Positions 9,979 through 19,851 are shown, numbered from the stretch's first letter. The stretch: DNA of 64,000 nt from Candidatus Thiodiazotropha sp. (ex Myrtea sp. 'scaly one' KF741663) (GCA_025655555.1 JAHXIQ010000006.1:1-64000); one strand, 5' to 3'. Program-made: numbers and translations. The notes: generated by a model not told the origin, from the letters alone.

Positions 9979-11709
9979 TTATGAAACCTTGCGAAACAGC
10001 CCTTTGAGACTATCGATCCAGATACCGCTCAAAAACCAGGCGTAGGCCCAGGTGGCTATCAGGATCAGTACAAACACGATGGCGATATCCCGCGTTGATC
10101 CGTCCAATGAAAACTCCGGCACATAACCGAACAGGAAGGGTCCCAGGTAAAGAAACTTGGCAAATTTGAACGAGGTGAATGCAGTCTTCCACATATTGGC
10201 CTTGGCGATTGTGGCACCGGCAAAAGCGGCTATACAGACTGGCGGCGTAATATTGGAGTCCTGCGAGAGCCAATAGACGATCATGTGCGCAGCAATCTCA
10301 TTCACACCCAGATGGGTCAATGCCGGTACGGCTACGACTGCAGTGATCAGATAGGCAGCCGTCACCGGTACACCCATACCCAGCACGAGTGAAGCTAATG
10401 CAATCAGTAAGATGGTCAGGAAAAGCTTCCCGTCGGCCAATTCGATGACGATATCCGCAAAAGTCAGCACCAGTCCACTGTAGGTCAACACACCGATGAT
10501 GATACCGATGACACCGACAGTAGCACCGATTTTCAGACTATTCTCGGCCCCTGCTCTCGAGGCTTCCACAAAACCTTTGAGATCAATACGGGTGTCCTTA
10601 CGAAACCAGCTGATAACTATACAAGTCACCATACCTATAATCGCAGAATAGCCGGGAGAGTAGCCCATCAACATGAGCACAGTGATCACCACCAACGGCA
10701 AGATATAGAACCACTCGCGCTTGAGAATCTCGACAGCACTTGTATCAGACTTTTCACCCACGATGTTGAAACGCTTGGCCTCATAGTGGACCATCACGAA
10801 GACGCTGAAGAAGTACATGATGGCTGGAAACAGTGCCACCAACATGATGTGCGAATAGGCAACACCGGTCAGCTCTGCCATGATGAAACCGCCGGCACCC
10901 ATGATCGGTGGCATGAACATCCCACCAATAGAGGCCGCGGGTTCGATACCACCCGCAACATGCGGCCTGAAACCGGCCTTCTTCATCATGGGTATGGTGA
11001 AGGCGCCGGTAGAGACAGTATTGGCGATTGCGCTACCTGAAATCGATCCGAACAGACCGCTGGCGATAACCGAAACTTTGGCCGGTCCACCAATCTTATG
11101 GCCGACTGCAGCAAGGGGAAAATCGATGAAGAAACGCTGTGCACCACTCTTTTCAAGAAATGCCCCGAAAATGACGAATAGCAAGATATAGGTGGCCAGC
11201 ACATTGGCCATAATGCCGAAGACACCATCGCTCTTATAAAAGATGCTGGTACAGAGATCAGGAAAGGTATCGCCCGCATGGGAGATGAGCTCCGGCGCAT
11301 AGTCACCATAGACACCATACAGCAGCATGATGCAACCGATAACGACAAAGATATTGCCTACCACACGCCGGGCAAGTTCGATACCTAGGAGCACACCGAC
11401 CATAGCGATCGCCTGATCAAGCTCGGTCTCAGCGCCGGCGCGGTAGTTGATCACCTGAAAGTTGTATATCCAATACCCAATCGTTATCACCGAAGCTGCC
11501 ATTAATACATAGTCGACGACCCGCCCCAACGGTGATTTTGATCGATAGATCAGGAACACTAAAACATAGGTGATGATGATATAGATTCCGCGATGGTATT
11601 GTGTTGCTGCAGGTTCAACGACGGCGGAGTAAGAGTAGAAAAGGACTAGTGAAAGCGCCAGAATATCGAACAGTATCTTTTCCAGCTTATGGAGTTTTTC
11701 ATAGAGCAT
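9979..11709 (-). CDS. TRAP transporter fused permease (TAXI type, DctQ-DctM fusion)
   Basis: This 576-residue inner-membrane protein fuses the small and large TRAP permease subunits, as is usual for TAXI systems, and would import an organic acid or amino acid driven by an ion gradient. About 15 hydrophobic helices are visible. Large-subunit signatures include GLFGSISGSAIANTVSTGAF, GGMFMPPIMGAGGFIMAEL and the SQDSNITPPVCIAAFAGA segment. It lies downstream of the periplasmic TAXI receptor on the same strand, separated by a 242-bp gap that holds a MITE-like element. The substrate is unknown; TAXI relatives take glutamate or other small carboxylates. Confidence 0.93.
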   Translation of the reverse strand: MLYEKLHKLEKILFDILALSLVLFYSYSAVVEPAATQYHRGIYIIITYVLVFLIYRSKSPLGRVVDYVLMAASVITIGYWIYNFQVINYRAGAETELDQAIAMVGVLLGIELARRVVGNIFVVIGCIMLLYGVYGDYAPELISHAGDTFPDLCTSIFYKSDGVFGIMANVLATYILLFVIFGAFLEKSGAQRFFIDFPLAAVGHKIGGPAKVSVIASGLFGSISGSAIANTVSTGAFTIPMMKKAGFRPHVAGGIEPAASIGGMFMPPIMGAGGFIMAELTGVAYSHIMLVALFPAIMYFFSVFVMVHYEAKRFNIVGEKSDTSAVEILKREWFYILPLVVITVLMLMGYSPGYSAIIGMVTCIVISWFRKDTRIDLKGFVEASRAGAENSLKIGATVGVIGIIIGVLTYSGLVLTFADIVIELADGKLFLTILLIALASLVLGMGVPVTAAYLITAVVAVPALTHLGVNEIAAHMIVYWLSQDSNITPPVCIAAFAGATIAKANMWKTAFTSFKFAKFLYLGPFLFGYVPEFSLDGSTRDIAIVFVLILIATWAYAWFLSGIWIDSLKGLFRKVS

Positions 11710-11729
11710 CTAATAAAACTGCCTTTAGC

Positions 11730-11896
11730 TTGAGAAACCTCTGATCAATTCATGAACCGGCGTGTGGCGGCTGAAATGCCTCGGCTCTGCGTTGAAAAGC
11801 TTCGCAATAGCCGGCTATTACGTACGCTTTTCGCCTTGATCCGACACATTTCATCTCACCACACACTCGATCCAGAATTAATCAGAGGTTTCTTGA
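11730..11896. mobile_element. MITE-like element, 167 bp, with 22-bp terminal inverted repeats
   Basis: The left end (11730-11751) starts TTGAGAAACCTCTGATC and the right end (11875-11896) is its inverted copy, matching at 19 of 22 positions. Inside, further imperfect pairing joins GTGTGGCGGCTGAAATG with CATTTCATCTCACCACAC, so the whole element can fold into one long hairpin. It encodes no protein. It sits between the TRAP permease and its receptor gene and probably arrived as a non-autonomous transposable element. Confidence 0.65.
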
Positions 11897-11951
11897 GTAT
11901 TATAATTTTTACTGGAGAGCGTGTGCACGCCCTCCAGTCCACTGGGTGATT

Positions 11952-12923
11952 TTACATGATACCCTTTTCTTTCCAGAACTTTTCGGCGCCTGGATGTAGC
12001 GGTGTCACGATACCCTTAACCCCATCTTTTACTGCCATTTCTTTGAAGGTCTTCTTCTGCGCACGCATGTGAGCCAGACCCTCTTCAGTAAAGATCAGGG
12101 AAAGCATTTCATAGACCACATCATCCGGGACATCCTTATTGGCTACCCATAGCGAAGAATCCTGAAATGATGGGCTGTCGCTGTCAACGCCGCGATAGGT
12201 ACCCGCAGGAACACTCAATTTGGAAAAGTAGGGATACTTCTCGAAAAAGCCTGCATCTTCCGCATCTTTACCCACATTCACCAGTTCGATGTCATTGGAC
12301 TGTGCAGCCATGATGACTGCTCCACTGGGAAAGGCCGTGAACAGCCAGAAGGCATCGAGCTGGTTATTGCCAAATGCAGCAGCCGCATCATTATATCCTA
12401 GGGCATTCTGCTCGATCTTGTCCCACACACCCATATGCGAGAAAAATAACTCACAGTTCGCATAGGCACCGGAACCGGCGTTGCCAACACCCACCTTCTT
12501 ACCTACGAGATCCTTAACACTCTTGATACCAGAGCCCTTGTGTGTGACCAATTGTGCCGGTGCGCCATAGAGATAGGCCACCGCCATAACGTCTTCATAC
12601 TTATTCGTATCGTTCTTTAAAAGACCGTTACGCCCAAGATAGACATGCCCGGAATAGACCACACCGAAATGGGCTTTGCCCTTGTTGACCTTACGCAGGT
12701 TCTCTACCGAGCCTGCTGATGATTGAGCCTTGACCTTGAATTTCTTTGACGCTTTTACCGGGTCGTAAACCTGCACCGCATTCGCCACCACCTGAAAGGT
12801 GCCGCCGGCTGGACCGCCGCTGAACACGATTCGCTTGGCTGCAAATGTCGATGAAGGAAAAGCCAGCACTGCACCCATAACAGCCGCCGCACCGATGAGG
12901 AATGATCTCCGCCGAATATTCAT
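11952..12923 (-). CDS. TAXI-family TRAP solute-binding receptor
   Basis: This 323-residue periplasmic protein captures the solute for the fused TRAP permease downstream. The ATG at 12923 is preferred over the ATG at 12995 because it follows AGGAGAGAG and opens directly on a signal sequence with a twin-arginine-like RRRSFLIG motif and AAA...FPSSTFAA cleavage region. The typical TAXI opening (IVFSGGPAGGTFQVVANAV) and the SSAGSVENLRKVNKGKAHFG segment follow. Length is normal for the family. It is the first gene of the pair, so ligand specificity rests on it, but the ligand cannot be read from sequence. Confidence 0.93.
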   Translation of the reverse strand: MNIRRRSFLIGAAAVMGAVLAFPSSTFAAKRIVFSGGPAGGTFQVVANAVQVYDPVKASKKFKVKAQSSAGSVENLRKVNKGKAHFGVVYSGHVYLGRNGLLKNDTNKYEDVMAVAYLYGAPAQLVTHKGSGIKSVKDLVGKKVGVGNAGSGAYANCELFFSHMGVWDKIEQNALGYNDAAAAFGNNQLDAFWLFTAFPSGAVIMAAQSNDIELVNVGKDAEDAGFFEKYPYFSKLSVPAGTYRGVDSDSPSFQDSSLWVANKDVPDDVVYEMLSLIFTEEGLAHMRAQKKTFKEMAVKDGVKGIVTPLHPGAEKFWKEKGIM

Positions 12924-13303
12924 ATTTTTCTCTCTCCTGTGACTTCTATATGACCAAATGACACTAGATGTTGAAATGCGATTTTCCATTCGCACCTTCG
13001 AGCATAGCTCAAATTGTTGATTATCATCCTACTTAGTCTCCAAGACAGCTCTCAGTCAGCGTCTCATCAGCAGATTTACATCAGTATTTGATGAAATTAA
13101 AGAATGTAATTGTCAAGGGAGGAGTTTCAATGATGTGAGTCAACGCACTAGGGAGATTTAATGATCGCCATCAATTCAATCGATGGCGCTGCTTGGAACA
13201 TCGATTGAGTTACGGACGGGAATTAAACGAGAATAAACGGTATAGAATCATACGAATTCAATAGGGGTTAAATATGAATTGGGCTTAAGTATTACTTATG
13301 CAA
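12924..13303. other. Gap between TAXI receptor gene and acnB remnant
   Basis: This AT-rich stretch holds the promoter side of the TAXI receptor gene. I find no open frame with family resemblance and no recognisable repeat before the hairpin at 13304. Confidence 0.5.
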
Positions 13304-13330
13304 ACCCGGAGGGATCGACTCCCTCCGGGT
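13304..13330 (-). terminator. Terminator hairpin behind the acnB remnant
   Basis: A perfect 11-bp stem (ACCCGGAGGGA / TCCCTCCGGGT, loop TCGAC) lies 12 bp past the stop of the truncated acnB copy. The intact acnB has a very similar hairpin at the same place, so the duplication carried the gene end and its terminator together. Confidence 0.65.
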
Positions 13331-13341
13331 AGCGAGGTTTA

Positions 13342-14066
13342 TCAGGCAATCAACTTGACTGCAATCTCCCTGCCGCGACCGACCGACTCCACATACTCAT
13401 CCATCTTATCGAAGTTGAGGTACTTGTAGATCTCCGGCGACATGGAATTGATCTTGGTAGCGTAGGCCATGTACTCCTCCATTGTCGGCAGCTTGCCCAT
13501 GACCGCGGCCACCGCAGCCAGTTCCGCCGAGGAGAGGAAGACGTCGCCCCCCTGCCCTAGGCGGTTGGGAAAGAGGTGGAAACCGCGGCAATACGCGCTT
13601 GGTTACCCATGCAGAGTGAACATCCGGGCATCTCGGTACGGGCACCGGCGTTGGCGTAGACGTTGTAGACGTCCTCCTCCATCAGTTGCTGCTCGTCCAT
13701 CTTGGTAGGCGGCGCCAGCCACAGGCGGGTCGGGATAGACTCACCCGAGGCCTCGAGCAGCTTGACGGTGGTGCGGAAGTGGCCGATATTGGTCATGCAG
13801 GAACCGATGAAGACTTCGTCGATCTTGGTACCGGCGATCTCCGAGAGGGGCTTCACATCGTCCGGATCGTTGGGACATGCCAGCAGGGGCTCCTTGATCT
13901 CGGACATGTTGATCTCGATGACCTCGGCATACTCCGCATCCCCATCGGCACGCATCAGGCTCGGGTTCTCCAGCCACTCTTCCATGGCCCGGGCGCGACG
14001 CTCCAGGGTGCGGGCGTCCTCGTAGCCGTTGTAGACGTCCTTCTTGCCCTTCTTCTCCACCGTCAA
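13342..14066 (-). pseudogene. acnB: Truncated, frameshifted 3' copy of acnB
   Basis: This is a second copy of the C-terminal part of aconitase B, very similar to the intact acnB at 16106-18709. It begins in the middle of the protein at [13 protein letters not shown]. It lacks 58 codons (174 bp in frame) that the intact gene has between VYNG and [10 protein letters not shown], with the junction at a shared ACAAYGGC. Near NQARIAA it loses further short pieces, which shifts the frame and creates an early TAG at 13557. After that the other frame still reads into a normal C-terminus (about 13342-13560). The substrate-binding N-terminal half is absent, so it cannot make an active enzyme. It probably arose by local duplication and decay, with the ankyrin gene now lying between the two copies. 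Confidence 0.9.
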
Positions 14067-14070
14067 CGCA

Positions 14071-14130
14071 AAACGGGGTCAGAACACAATGAATGCTAAT
14101 ATTTTCAAAATCCATGTTCAGATCCCGTTT
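14071..14130. repeat. Imperfect palindrome at the acnB-remnant breakpoint
   Basis: AAACGGGGTCAGAACACA at 14071-14088 pairs imperfectly with TGTTCAGATCCCGTTT at 14115-14130. The palindrome starts about 5 bp from the point where similarity to intact acnB ends. GGGGTCAGA-type palindromes behave as REP or small mobile elements in other proteobacteria, so it may mark the duplication junction. Confidence 0.45.
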
Positions 14131-14150
14131 TTCTGAGTGCTACCTCCCAT

Positions 14151-15704
14151 CTATTTCAGCAACGTCTTTATCGCATCTCCAACCGTCTTTTTATTCTTCA
14201 CAAGATCGTAGGCTGTATTCCCCTCTTTGTCTTTGATAGTTTTGTCGGCGCCAAGAGCTAACAACAGCTTTACTCTATCCTCACCATCTTTTATCGAGTA
14301 CATCAAAGGTGTTTTACCGTCCTCATCAGCTTTATTTACGTCTGCCCCGAGTTTCACCAGTGTGCGAATCACATTTTCGTCGTTCTTTGCAAACGACAGC
14401 GGAGATAGCCCGTCATCGCAAACCTCGTTCATATCGGCATTGAGTGCCGCCATCTTCTCCAGACCGATGACATCACCCTTTCTCGCTGCATAAAACACCT
14501 GAGTACAGCCACTTTTCTTTCGCTGGACATCGAGTGTTTTGAGATCATCGAGGTCAACCTTCCATTTCTTGCCCAAATCATAGCCGGAAGCACCTTGAGT
14601 ATTCTTGATAGTGGGATCGGCCCCTTCCTGCATCAACATACCAATCAGGTAGGAGTTCAAGCGCATGAATGCAACATGGAGGGCAGTATTGTTTTCTCTA
14701 CCCTGTGCATTGATATCGAATCCTTTATCCAGCAGATAACGTATGATATTGGGGTTTTCTCCCATTACCGCGGCGATGAGCAGTGAACTGCCATCATTGG
14801 CCGTTTGCCCCAAATTAGCGCCTTTTTTCACAAGCTGATGAAAGAACGCCTCGTCTCCTTTTATCGCTGCGACAAACAGAGGCGAGGTGCCATCTTTGGA
14901 AACAAGATTTACATCTGCTCCTTCGGCAACGTACTGTCGAATTTTTTGCAGATTGCCCCTCAAAATAGCCCGTCGATAGTCACTCTCACCCTTTTTGATG
15001 CCGTAATCCTGTCCTGCCAGAACAATCTCGTCGTTCTTCGCATAGACCTTGCAAGCGGTTTGCGGTGGTTTCTTCCGTTTTGCTTTGTTTTTTTCGCACG
15101 AAGAGATTGCACCCTTTTGAGCTGCCTCTAAAATATTCTTTTTGCTGCTTTTGCCACAGGCATATCGACCATCAGTATCAAGACTGTAGGCAAAGGCCTT
15201 GTGTCCTTTGTTGTTTAGATACTTTTTAAAGAAAGGGAGACAACTCCCCTCAACAAGCAATCCGGCCTCATCGATCAATTTATTCCGTTCATTATCTGTT
15301 AGCGGATTATTATCAATCGGTGTTATCGGTGAGAAATCCCCTTCTCGTGCCAAAAACTCTCCATTCTCATCAACGATTTTGCACTCTGCGTTCAACGCAC
15401 GCTTTGCACATTGTTTGAGCGAGTTCTCTCTCGCCTTCTCTACTGTCTTATAACCGTAGCTCCAACCACACCGGTGTTTCCCGGTCTCGCGCTCTCTCGC
15501 ATAGGAGAAGGCCTTTTGATTTTTCAGCTTCAGATATTTTCCCTGATAACTGGATAGACAATTAGAAGCGAGCACCCTTTCAGGCGTAATCTCCGCCGTC
15601 ATAACGGGAGACGTCTGGCAATACAGAGAGACTGTGAAGAAAGTGGTTATGAGAACTCGAGTCGCAGTAGTGATATTCAGACAAGACATTTGAATAAATT
15701 CCAT
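14151..15704 (-). CDS. Secreted ankyrin-repeat protein
   Basis: This 517-residue protein starts with a signal-like segment (TRVLITTFFTVSLYCQTS). Two similar cysteine-containing units follow (about residues 47-110 and 150-215), each with a pattern like SYQGKYLKLKNQKAFSYA and a later CGWSYG or CGKSSK; these look like a DUF4189-type small domain. From about residue 240 to the end run seven or eight ankyrin repeats (for example DGTSPLFVAAIKGDEAFF and DGKTPLMYSIKDGEDRVK). The function is unknown; it should bind a protein partner outside the cytoplasm. It lies between intact acnB and the acnB remnant on the same strand. M1 lacks a clear ribosome binding site; M6 at 15689 is an alternative start. 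Confidence 0.8.
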   Translation of the reverse strand: MEFIQMSCLNITTATRVLITTFFTVSLYCQTSPVMTAEITPERVLASNCLSSYQGKYLKLKNQKAFSYARERETGKHRCGWSYGYKTVEKARENSLKQCAKRALNAECKIVDENGEFLAREGDFSPITPIDNNPLTDNERNKLIDEAGLLVEGSCLPFFKKYLNNKGHKAFAYSLDTDGRYACGKSSKKNILEAAQKGAISSCEKNKAKRKKPPQTACKVYAKNDEIVLAGQDYGIKKGESDYRRAILRGNLQKIRQYVAEGADVNLVSKDGTSPLFVAAIKGDEAFFHQLVKKGANLGQTANDGSSLLIAAVMGENPNIIRYLLDKGFDINAQGRENNTALHVAFMRLNSYLIGMLMQEGADPTIKNTQGASGYDLGKKWKVDLDDLKTLDVQRKKSGCTQVFYAARKGDVIGLEKMAALNADMNEVCDDGLSPLSFAKNDENVIRTLVKLGADVNKADEDGKTPLMYSIKDGEDRVKLLLALGADKTIKDKEGNTAYDLVKNKKTVGDAIKTLLK

Positions 15705-16069
15705 TTCGGACGCACTTCATGCATATGGATAGCGTTGTAGCAGACTCTTTTCGGTGAAAGAATACTGCCTTGAATTGACGGGTCTGATGCAAACAAAAGA
15801 CCGTAACCCGAAGGTTGCTACCCGCGCACTTTTGTGCTGAAGATTCTTCCATGTGTTCAGCTGTGACTAAAAATATGCTTTTCCTGTCCAGCAGCAAACC
15901 AGTAACTTATAGATATTTACTATTTAGTCAAGATCGGTTTAAAGTTCCTTCTAATTGCATTGTTCGTATACCCTCAGCACCACATAGCCGGTTGCGCCAT
16001 CTCAGATGCTATTAAATGATGGGTGTCCTCACTCACTCCACTCACTTCTTCTCATACCCTAACCGACAC
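15705..16069. other. Gap upstream of the ankyrin gene
   Basis: No supported gene. Short open frames on both strands have no family resemblance. The region must contain the promoter of the minus-strand ankyrin gene, but I cannot place a convincing -35/-10 pair. Confidence 0.45.
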
Positions 16070-16095
16070 AGACCGGAGGCAAATCCCTCCGGTCT
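16070..16095 (-). terminator. Terminator hairpin of acnB
   Basis: A 10-bp perfect stem, AGACCGGAGG and CCTCCGGTCT with a 6-nt loop, lies 11 bp beyond the acnB stop. The T run on the minus strand is weak, so termination efficiency is uncertain. It resembles the hairpin behind the acnB remnant. Confidence 0.65.
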
Positions 16096-16105
16096 CGCAT
16101 CATCC

Positions 16106-18709
16106 TCAGGCAATCAGTTTGATGGCTATTTCCTGCCCCCGCTGGGCCGATTCCACGTACTCATCCATCTTATCGAAGTTGAGATATTTGTAGATCTCCG
16201 GCGACATGGAATTGATCTTGGTAGCGTAGGCCATGTACTCCTCCACTGTCGGCAGCTTGCCCATGACGGCGGCCACTGCGGCCAGCTCTGCCGAGGAGAG
16301 GAAGACATCAGCACCCTGCCCCAGGCGGTTGGGGAAGTTACGGGTTGAAGTCGAGACCGCAGTGGAGCCCGCCGCGATGCGCGCCTGGTTACCCATACAG
16401 AGCGAGCAGCCGGGCATCTCGGTTCTTGCACCGGCACTGGCGTAGATGTTGTAGACGCCCTCCTCCATCAGCTGCTGCTCGTCCATCTTGGTGGGGGGCG
16501 CGATCCAGAGGCGGGTCGGGATAGACTCACCGGAGGCCTCCAGCAGTTTGGCGGTGGCGCGGAAGTGACCGATGTTGGTCATGCAGGAGCCGATGAAGAC
16601 CTCGTCGATCTTGGTGCCGGCAACCTCGGACAGGGGCTTCACATCGTCCGGATCGTTGGGACAGGCCAGCAGGGGCTCGGTGATCTCGGACATGTTGATC
16701 TCGATGACCTCGGCATACTCGGCGTCCGCATCGGCGCGCATCAGGCTCGGGTTCTCCAGCCACTCTTCCATGGCCCGGGCGCGACGCTCCAGGGTTCGGG
16801 CGTCTTCGTAGCCGTTGTCAATCATCCAGCGCAGCATGGTGATGTTGGAGCGCAGGTACTCGGCTACCGAGTCTTCAGAGAGCTCAATGGTACAGCCACC
16901 GGCGGAACGCTCGGCGGAGGCATCGGAGAGCTCGAAGGCCTGCTCCACGGTCAAGCCAGGTATGCCTTGAATCTCCAGGATGCGGCCATTGTAGACATTC
17001 TTCTTGCCCTTCTTCTCCACGGTCAGCAGACCTCGCTGCAGAGCGGCATAGGGAATGGCGTTAACCAGATCACGCAGGGTGATACCAGGCTGCATTTCGC
17101 CGGTGAACTTCACCAGCACCGACTCGGGCATATCCAGCGGGATCACACCCAATGCCGCGCCGAAGGCCACCAGACCGGAACCGGCCGGGAAAGATATGCC
17201 CAGCGGAAAACGGGTATGGGAGTCACCACCGGTGCCCACCTGATCGGGCAACAGCATACGGTTGAGCCAGGAGTGGATGATGCCGTCTCCGGGACGCAGG
17301 GAGACACCGCCACGATTCTGGATAAAATCAGGCAGGGTGTGCTGCGTATTGATATCCACCGGCTTGGGATAGGCCGCGGTGTGGCAGAAAGACTGCATCA
17401 CCAGATCGGCGGAGAAGCCGAGGCAGGCCAGCTCTTTTAGCTCGTCACGGGTCATGGGACCGGTCGTGTCCTGGGAACCGACGGTACTCATACGCGGCTC
17501 ACAGTAAGTGCCCGGGCGAATGCCATCGACGCCGCAGGCCTGGCCGACCATCTTCTGGGCCAGGGTGAAGCCTTTGCCGGAGTCTGCCGGATCGACCGGA
17601 CGACGGAACACATCGGTGGCACCCAGGCCCAGGGCCTCACGAGCCCGCTCGGTCAGGGAGCGCCCGATGATGAGGGGAATACGACCACCCGCCTTCGCCT
17701 CGTCCAGCAGCACCTCGGTCTTGAGGGAGAATTCGGAGATGACCTCGCCCGATTCGCTCTCGATCTTGCCCTCGTAGGGTTTCACCACGATCACGTCACC
17801 CATGGCAAGCTGCTCCACCGGGCATTCGATGGGCAGTGCGCCGGAGTCCTCAACGGTATTGAAAAAGATGGGCGCGATCTTACCGCCCAGCACCACACCG
17901 CCCTGACGCTTGTTGGGCACGAAGGGGATGTCGTCACCCATGTGCCAGAGCACCGAGTTTGTAGCCGACTTACGCGAGGAACCGGTACCCACCACGTCAC
18001 CCACATAGACCAGAGGCACACCTTTCGCCTTGAGTGATTCCAGGTGTGAGATGGGACCCACCTTGCCCTGCTCGTCCGGGTTGATACCCTCGCGCTCATT
18101 CTTCAGCATGGCCAGGGCATGCAGCGGAATATCGGGACGGGACCAGGCATCCTGAGCAGGCGAGAGGTCATCGGTATTGGTCTCGCCAGTTACTTTAAAC
18201 ACCGTCAGCTTGATCTCAGCAGGTACGTCAGGCTTACGAGTAAACCACTCTGCATCAGCCCAGGACTGCATGACGGCCTTGGCGTTGGCGTTGCCCGCAT
18301 CCGCTTTTTCTTTCACATCATGGAAGGCGTCGAACATCAGCAGGGTATATTTCAGCTGCTCTCCCGCCAGTTCACCGAGTGCTGAATCATCCAGCAGACC
18401 GAGCAATGGCTGGATGTTGTAACCACCGAGCATGGTACCCAACAGTTCCACCGCTTTTTTCTCATCAATCAGCGGACTTTGCGCCTCTCCCTTGGCCACC
18501 GCTGCTAGAAAGCCGGCCTTCACGTAAGCGGCATCATCTACACCGGGTGGAACACGGTCGGTAAGCAGATCCAGCAGGGTCTCCTCCTCACCACCGGGAG
18601 GGCTCTTTAAAAGCTCAACCAGATCCGCCACCTGCTGGGCATTCAGCGGTAGCGGGGGGATTCCCTGTTGGGCACGTTCTTCCACATGTTGGCGATAGGC
18701 TTCGAGCAT
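16106..18709 (-). CDS. acnB: Bifunctional aconitate hydratase B / 2-methylisocitrate dehydratase
   Basis: This 867-residue enzyme interconverts citrate and isocitrate in the TCA or glyoxylate cycle, and in relatives dehydrates 2-methylisocitrate. The start at 18709 gives the family N-terminus [13 protein letters not shown] after a good AGAGG ribosome site; the open frame extends 46 codons further but without homology. Length equals E. coli AcnB (865). The 4Fe-4S ligands are visible as a lone cysteine in [12 protein letters not shown] and the pair in [12 protein letters not shown]. The HEAT-like N-terminal domain ([21 protein letters not shown]) is complete. A LysR-type gene diverges from it, and a decayed 3' copy lies 2 kb downstream. 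Confidence 0.98.
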   Translation of the reverse strand: MLEAYRQHVEERAQQGIPPLPLNAQQVADLVELLKSPPGGEEETLLDLLTDRVPPGVDDAAYVKAGFLAAVAKGEAQSPLIDEKKAVELLGTMLGGYNIQPLLGLLDDSALGELAGEQLKYTLLMFDAFHDVKEKADAGNANAKAVMQSWADAEWFTRKPDVPAEIKLTVFKVTGETNTDDLSPAQDAWSRPDIPLHALAMLKNEREGINPDEQGKVGPISHLESLKAKGVPLVYVGDVVGTGSSRKSATNSVLWHMGDDIPFVPNKRQGGVVLGGKIAPIFFNTVEDSGALPIECPVEQLAMGDVIVVKPYEGKIESESGEVISEFSLKTEVLLDEAKAGGRIPLIIGRSLTERAREALGLGATDVFRRPVDPADSGKGFTLAQKMVGQACGVDGIRPGTYCEPRMSTVGSQDTTGPMTRDELKELACLGFSADLVMQSFCHTAAYPKPVDINTQHTLPDFIQNRGGVSLRPGDGIIHSWLNRMLLPDQVGTGGDSHTRFPLGISFPAGSGLVAFGAALGVIPLDMPESVLVKFTGEMQPGITLRDLVNAIPYAALQRGLLTVEKKGKKNVYNGRILEIQGIPGLTVEQAFELSDASAERSAGGCTIELSEDSVAEYLRSNITMLRWMIDNGYEDARTLERRARAMEEWLENPSLMRADADAEYAEVIEINMSEITEPLLACPNDPDDVKPLSEVAGTKIDEVFIGSCMTNIGHFRATAKLLEASGESIPTRLWIAPPTKMDEQQLMEEGVYNIYASAGARTEMPGCSLCMGNQARIAAGSTAVSTSTRNFPNRLGQGADVFLSSAELAAVAAVMGKLPTVEEYMAYATKINSMSPEIYKYLNFDKMDEYVESAQRGQEIAIKLIA

Positions 18710-18851
18710 GTTAGACCTCTCTTCGTAGGTAACAGGTGGTTGTGAGCACTCATCGCCACAACCGATGATTGATATAGCCGGTTTGACCGACCTAGTGACA
18801 GAAAAGATATCAGAGCTTTTTCTATACGTATAATGGATTGTTCGCATGTAT

Positions 18852-18872
18852 AATATGCATTTTATGCATATT
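18852..18872. promoter_or_regulatory. Candidate LysR-type operator between acnB and lysR
   Basis: A perfect 9-bp inverted repeat, AATATGCAT then TTT then ATGCATATT, ends 15 bp before the LysR gene start in the divergent promoter region. It contains the T-N11-A pattern of LysR binding sites. A second small palindrome, TATACGTATA, lies at 18823-18832 nearer acnB. The position fits autoregulation and control of acnB, which is inference. Confidence 0.5.
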
Positions 18873-18887
18873 TAAAAGTAGCCCATC

Positions 18888-19769
18888 ATGGATCTACAAC
18901 TCCTACGCTCCCTACTCGCCGTGGCCGATAGCGGATCGATCACGGAAGCGGCAGACCGAATCGGCGTGACACAACCGGCGCTTTCACGCCGTCTTCAACA
19001 GTTAGAGGGCTATTTCGGCGCCGAATTGCTCTCTCGTGGAAGAAAAGGGGCAGAATTGACAGAGATCGGCCGCCTGGTCGAGAGCGAAGCCCGGATACTG
19101 GTCAATCGATACGACCATCTGCGGGAACAGGTGCGGGCGCATCAAGGCCTTGAGGGGGGTACTGTCCGTATTGGCGGCGGTGCCACTGCTGTCTCCTTTG
19201 TGCTACCCAAAGCGATCGCCAGCTTTCAGCAGGACTACCCCGCCGTGAAGTTTCAACTCAAGGAGGCCGGCAGTATCGAGGTGGCGGAAGATGTCATCAG
19301 TGGGCGACTGGAACTGGGGCTGGTAACCCTGCCGGTTCAGGATCGTGAACTCACGCTTTGGCCCCTGCTATCCGACCGCATTGTCCTGGTCGGTCCCAGT
19401 AATCATCCACTAACCAAAGTGGGCAGTATCCGTGCGGAGGCGCTGGAAGGACTCGCTTTTGTCGGTTTCGAGGCAGACACGGCGGTGAGACAGATCATCG
19501 ACGCGACACTGCGTGAAGCCGGTGTGGAAATGAACGTGGTGATGGAGTTACGTTCCATCCCCGCAATTCTGCGCATGGTGGCTACGACAGGGAACCTGGC
19601 CTTTGTCAGTCAACTCGGGGTGGACAGTCTGGAAGAGGTTCGTGAGATCGATGTCACAGGCCTCAATATCGAAAGGGAATTGGCAGTCATTGCCAAACGG
19701 GGATCCACCCTATCCCCTGCGGCACATGCCTTTGCGACACTACTCAGGGAGAATTATAAACCCCAGTAA
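18888..19769 (+). CDS. LysR-family transcriptional regulator
   Basis: This 293-residue regulator has the LysR N-terminal helix-turn-helix (about residues 1-60; SITEAADRIGVTQPALSRRLQQLEG contains the recognition helix) and a C-terminal effector-binding domain (from about 90, starting at GTVRIGGGATAVSFVLP). It diverges from acnB with a 178-bp shared promoter region, the usual arrangement for a LysR protein controlling its neighbour. The co-inducer could be a TCA or propionate-pathway intermediate, but nothing in the sequence fixes it. No strong ribosome site precedes the ATG. Confidence 0.93.
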   Translation: MDLQLLRSLLAVADSGSITEAADRIGVTQPALSRRLQQLEGYFGAELLSRGRKGAELTEIGRLVESEARILVNRYDHLREQVRAHQGLEGGTVRIGGGATAVSFVLPKAIASFQQDYPAVKFQLKEAGSIEVAEDVISGRLELGLVTLPVQDRELTLWPLLSDRIVLVGPSNHPLTKVGSIRAEALEGLAFVGFEADTAVRQIIDATLREAGVEMNVVMELRSIPAILRMVATTGNLAFVSQLGVDSLEEVREIDVTGLNIERELAVIAKRGSTLSPAAHAFATLLRENYKPQ

Positions 19770-19851
19770 CCCTCCTTAATGTTCAAGTAGGATGTCAGCT
19801 TAATTGCAGGTCTACCGAGCCTTTAAGATTGTAAATTTTAAGGATTAATAC

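Noticed and set aside
13342-14066. Shorter functional aconitase isozyme
   Set aside because: It lacks the N-terminal two thirds, has an internal deletion and a frameshift.
16565-17440. 291-codon plus-strand frame inside acnB
   Set aside because: It is antisense to the conserved aconitase catalytic part and has no family resemblance.
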